Positions 11,394 to 11,635 of a DNA stretch of 11,635 nucleotides are shown piece by piece. The DNA lies in NCBI GenBank assembly GCA_023413605.1, contig JAEZPL010000657.1:1-11635 (forward strand), given 5' to 3'. How positions within the stretch are numbered: position 1 is the stretch's first letter; each line of letters opens with the position of its first letter. A program made the translations under genes and the position numbers. This DNA comes from Pseudomonadota bacterium (GTDB lineage Bacteria > Pseudomonadota > Alphaproteobacteria > Azospirillales > Azospirillaceae). A model generated the notes under the pieces. It saw nothing but the letters and a program-made list of their open reading frames with translations, did no database searches and was not told where the DNA came from.

Positions 11394-11635
11394 TTACAGG
11401 TTGTCGTACAGCCCGTTCGGACCCTGGTTGTTGTGGTCGTTGCCGCCCATTCCGCCGCCCATTCCGCCGGCGTTCACCATCGGATCGCGGTGGTGGTGGA
11501 TGCGGGCGATGCTGGGGGCCAGATCCTGAAGCTCGATGAAATTGTCGGCCTGGCGGCGCAGTTCATCGGCCACCATCGGCGGCTGGGACCGCACGGTGCT
11601 GATGACGCTGACGCGCACGCCCTTGCGCTGCACCG
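11394..11635 (-). CDS. C-terminal part of a probable LabA-like NYN domain protein (continues past window)
   Basis: The minus-strand frame is open from the window edge to TAA at 11394-11396, giving about 79 visible residues. The segment GVRVSVISTVRSQPPMVADELRRQADNFIELQDLAPSIAR resembles the last strand and helix of NYN/LabA (DUF88) domains. In these, a strand after the third acidic cluster is followed by S-x-x-L-x-x-x-AD-x-F-x-x-L. NYN proteins are PIN-like, metal-dependent RNases or RNA-binding proteins. The active-site acids would lie mostly upstream, outside the window, so activity cannot be judged. The last 28 residues after HHHRDP are a Gly/Met/Asn-rich tail (GGMGGGMGGN and more), probably disordered. 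The GTG at 11633 is most likely an internal Val, not the start. Family call is moderate. Confidence 0.55.
   Translation of the reverse strand, partial: VQRKGVRVSVISTVRSQPPMVADELRRQADNFIELQDLAPSIARIHHHRDPMVNAGGMGGGMGGNDHNNQGPNGLYDNL

Noticed and set aside
1..11635. Mobile element, prophage, CRISPR array or defence system
   Set aside because: No transposase, integrase, phage, Cas or toxin-antitoxin gene, no regular spacer-repeat pattern and no change in base composition were seen.

Overview
The window is a GC-rich stretch (about two thirds G+C by eye) packed with genes of alphaproteobacterial character. The combination of an LdtR/MarR-type regulator, a DUF2934 protein, a HisKA_2-type histidine kinase, a DUF2076 protein and an EcfG-type stress promoter fits Rhodospirillales, most likely an Azospirillum-like soil bacterium. 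This taxonomic call is inference from gene content. I see no insertion sequence, integrase, prophage gene, tRNA, rRNA or CRISPR array, and base composition is uniform, so it reads as ordinary chromosome or chromid.

Layout: 1-237, 3' end of an unrecognised gene. 456-2306, secreted GDSL esterase fused to an autotransporter beta-barrel. 2548-3372, tandem-domain universal stress protein with an unusual leader and a strong hairpin behind it. 3553-3798, small two-helix membrane protein. 4004-7172, a compact stress operon: DUF2934 protein, small heat-shock protein, Lon protease. 7285-8130, DUF2076 protein. 8355-8879, LdtR-like winged-helix regulator. 8972-9361, small NifX/NafY-superfamily protein with a histidine-rich tail. 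9365-10057 (minus), soluble HisKA_2 histidine kinase without a sensor domain, convergent with the previous gene. 10320-11348, phytase-like (PF13449) putative lipoprotein, divergent from the kinase. 11394-11635 (minus), C-terminus of a probable LabA-like NYN protein that continues past the window.

The common thread is envelope and protein-quality stress. The best-supported regulatory element is a GGAAC-N16-CGTT match at 3893-3917, the form recognised by the alphaproteobacterial general-stress sigma factor EcfG. It lies about 80 bp upstream of the DUF2934 gene and probably drives DUF2934-hsp20-lon as one unit; the lon ribosome binding site overlaps the hsp20 stop codon. The sHsp would hold unfolding proteins and Lon would degrade those that cannot be rescued. 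Usp, DUF2076 and the LdtR-like regulator fit the same theme but show no recognisable EcfG box.

No clearly new multi-gene system is visible. The most interesting items are the EcfG-controlled sHsp-Lon module, a perfect 12-bp inverted repeat bracketing the usp leader, a perfect palindrome in front of the NifX-like gene, and the orphan His-tailed NifX-like protein.
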